NCBI GenBank assembly: GCA_008501545.1
Contig: QQUM01000254.1
Location: 1-5,586, forward strand
DNA: 5,586 bases
Reading direction: 5' to 3'
Source of the DNA: Calditrichota bacterium
GTDB lineage: Bacteria > Zhuqueibacterota > Zhuqueibacteria > Zhuqueibacterales > Geothermadaptataceae
The notes beneath the pieces were generated by a model. The model searched no databases and had not been told where the DNA came from. It saw only the letters and a list, made by a program, of their open reading frames with translations. This document shows, in pieces, positions 4,820-5,586 of the stretch; positions within the stretch are counted from its first letter, which is position 1; the number at the start of each line of letters is the position of its first letter. Position numbers and translations under genes: made by a program.

Positions 4820-5586
4820 ATGAAAACGAAATACTTTTTTATGCGCCTGTTTCCGGTGCTGACCGGGCTCAGTCTGCTCATTCTCAGCAGCGGATGCAAT
4901 GTAAATGGAACGATTGATGTCGGCGATGGCGATGGTGACAACCGCTACACAGCCTCAGATCCGATCAATTTGCGTGTCGGCGTGGCTGGACATACAGGGC
5001 TGGATGTGAACAATGTAAATGGGCCGGTAGAAATTTATGGTGTCAACGGCATCGATGAAATTGAAATTACCGGCGAGCGTATCGTTCGCTCCGACAGCCA
5101 GCGGGATGCCGAAGAACACCTGCAAAATCTGCAAGTCAGCCTGCGCGATGCCGGTTCGACGATCATCGTGGAAACCGAGCAGCCGAGCTCAAATGATGGT
5201 CGCGAATACGAAGTGCGGTACAACATCCTCATTCCTGATAACTGGGATGTTTCGGTAAACCTGACGAATGGCATCGTTACCATTGAATCCATCACCGGAT
5301 ATGTTGAACTGGATGTGACCAACGGCAATGTGAATCTGACCGACATTGTTGGCGATGTAAGCGTGGACTTGACCAATGGCAACGCCGATCTGCGCGGTAT
5401 CGATGGCGATGTGGAAGTGGATTTAACCAACGGTATCATTTTCACCCAAATGGGCTGGGCCATAAATCGGCAATGCGAGTTATCGACAACAAATGGTGGG
5501 ATCGAGTTGCGAATTCCTGAGAGCGCTTCTGCCGATTTCACCGCCAGCGTTTCGAACGGAGAGATTTCATTGACCGGATTGACGCT
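4820..5586 (+). CDS. DUF4097-like lipoprotein with 18-residue beta repeats (3' truncated)
   Basis: The frame runs from ATG 4820 to the window edge, 255 full codons without a stop. AAAGGA (4805-4810), 9 bases upstream, supports the start. A lipoprotein signal has a basic n-region, a hydrophobic core (FPVLTGLSLLIL) and the lipobox LSSGC with lipidated Cys26; Asn27 at +2 favours the outer membrane. An Asp/Gly-rich linker (GDGDGD, 36-40) follows. Residues about 50-255 show the DUF4097 'putative adhesin' pattern of short beta strands with N-G turns: DVNNVNGPVEIYGVNG, a helical insert SDSQRDAEEHLQNLQVSL, then NILIPDNWDVSVNLTNG. From residue 144 an 18-residue unit repeats: 144-161, 162-179, 180-197 and a start at 198, each with V-x-[VL]-[ND]-[LV]-T-N-G. 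RIPESASADFTASVSNGEIS resembles the usual C-terminal part, so little may be missing. The fold is probably a beta-solenoid; the role is unknown despite the adhesin name. Confidence 0.85.
   Translation, partial: MKTKYFFMRLFPVLTGLSLLILSSGCNVNGTIDVGDGDGDNRYTASDPINLRVGVAGHTGLDVNNVNGPVEIYGVNGIDEIEITGERIVRSDSQRDAEEHLQNLQVSLRDAGSTIIVETEQPSSNDGREYEVRYNILIPDNWDVSVNLTNGIVTIESITGYVELDVTNGNVNLTDIVGDVSVDLTNGNADLRGIDGDVEVDLTNGIIFTQMGWAINRQCELSTTNGGIELRIPESASADFTASVSNGEISLTGLT

Noticed and set aside
5035..5541. Minus-strand frame of 168 residues rich in Ser, Thr and Pro
   Set aside because: It mirrors the lipoprotein repeats; its own 18-residue periodicity (SSTSPS-like units) is the complement of the TNG repeats. 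The plus frame has a start, ribosome binding site, lipobox and family pattern.

Overview
The window looks like chromosomal DNA from a Gram-negative (diderm) bacterium. Four of its six genes encode envelope proteins: three outer-membrane beta-barrels and one lipoprotein with an outer-membrane type +2 residue. A fifth encodes an exported FecR-like protein. The mix of a short 'porin family' barrel, FecR-TPR, a DUF4097-type lipoprotein and a transglutaminase-like domain at moderate GC fits the FCB side of the tree (Calditrichota, KSB1 or Ignavibacteria-like). That placement is an inference from protein style, not from a marker gene.

Layout. 1-354: the 3' end of an outer-membrane beta-barrel gene (+). 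355-525: a short gap with an 11-bp hairpin between convergent genes. 526-1245: an unrecognised, AT-rich, two-helix membrane protein on the minus strand. 1246-1568: a divergent intergenic region with a perfect 15-bp hairpin, a TGCGGAA/TTCCGCA dyad and a sigma-54-like promoter candidate. 1569-2231 and 2252-3856: two paralogous beta-barrel genes 20 bp apart, the second fused to a beta-rich linker domain and a transglutaminase-like cysteine domain with Cys, His and Glu all present. 3857-3978: tandem 7-bp repeats followed by their inverted copies. 3979-4695: a secreted FecR-like/TPR protein. 4820 to the right edge: a DUF4097-like lipoprotein with an 18-residue repeat, cut off by the window end.

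The four plus-strand genes from 1569 onward can be read as one envelope locus: two related barrels, one carrying a periplasmic cysteine-enzyme domain, then a periplasmic FecR/TPR protein and a surface or periplasmic beta-repeat lipoprotein. Only the first two are close enough to be called an operon with confidence. The FecR gene and the lipoprotein gene each follow a gap of about 120 bp. The main points for follow-up are the barrel-transglutaminase fusion next to its unfused paralogue, the heptad repeat array, and the possible sigma-54 control region. I see no tRNA, rRNA, CRISPR array or transposase gene.
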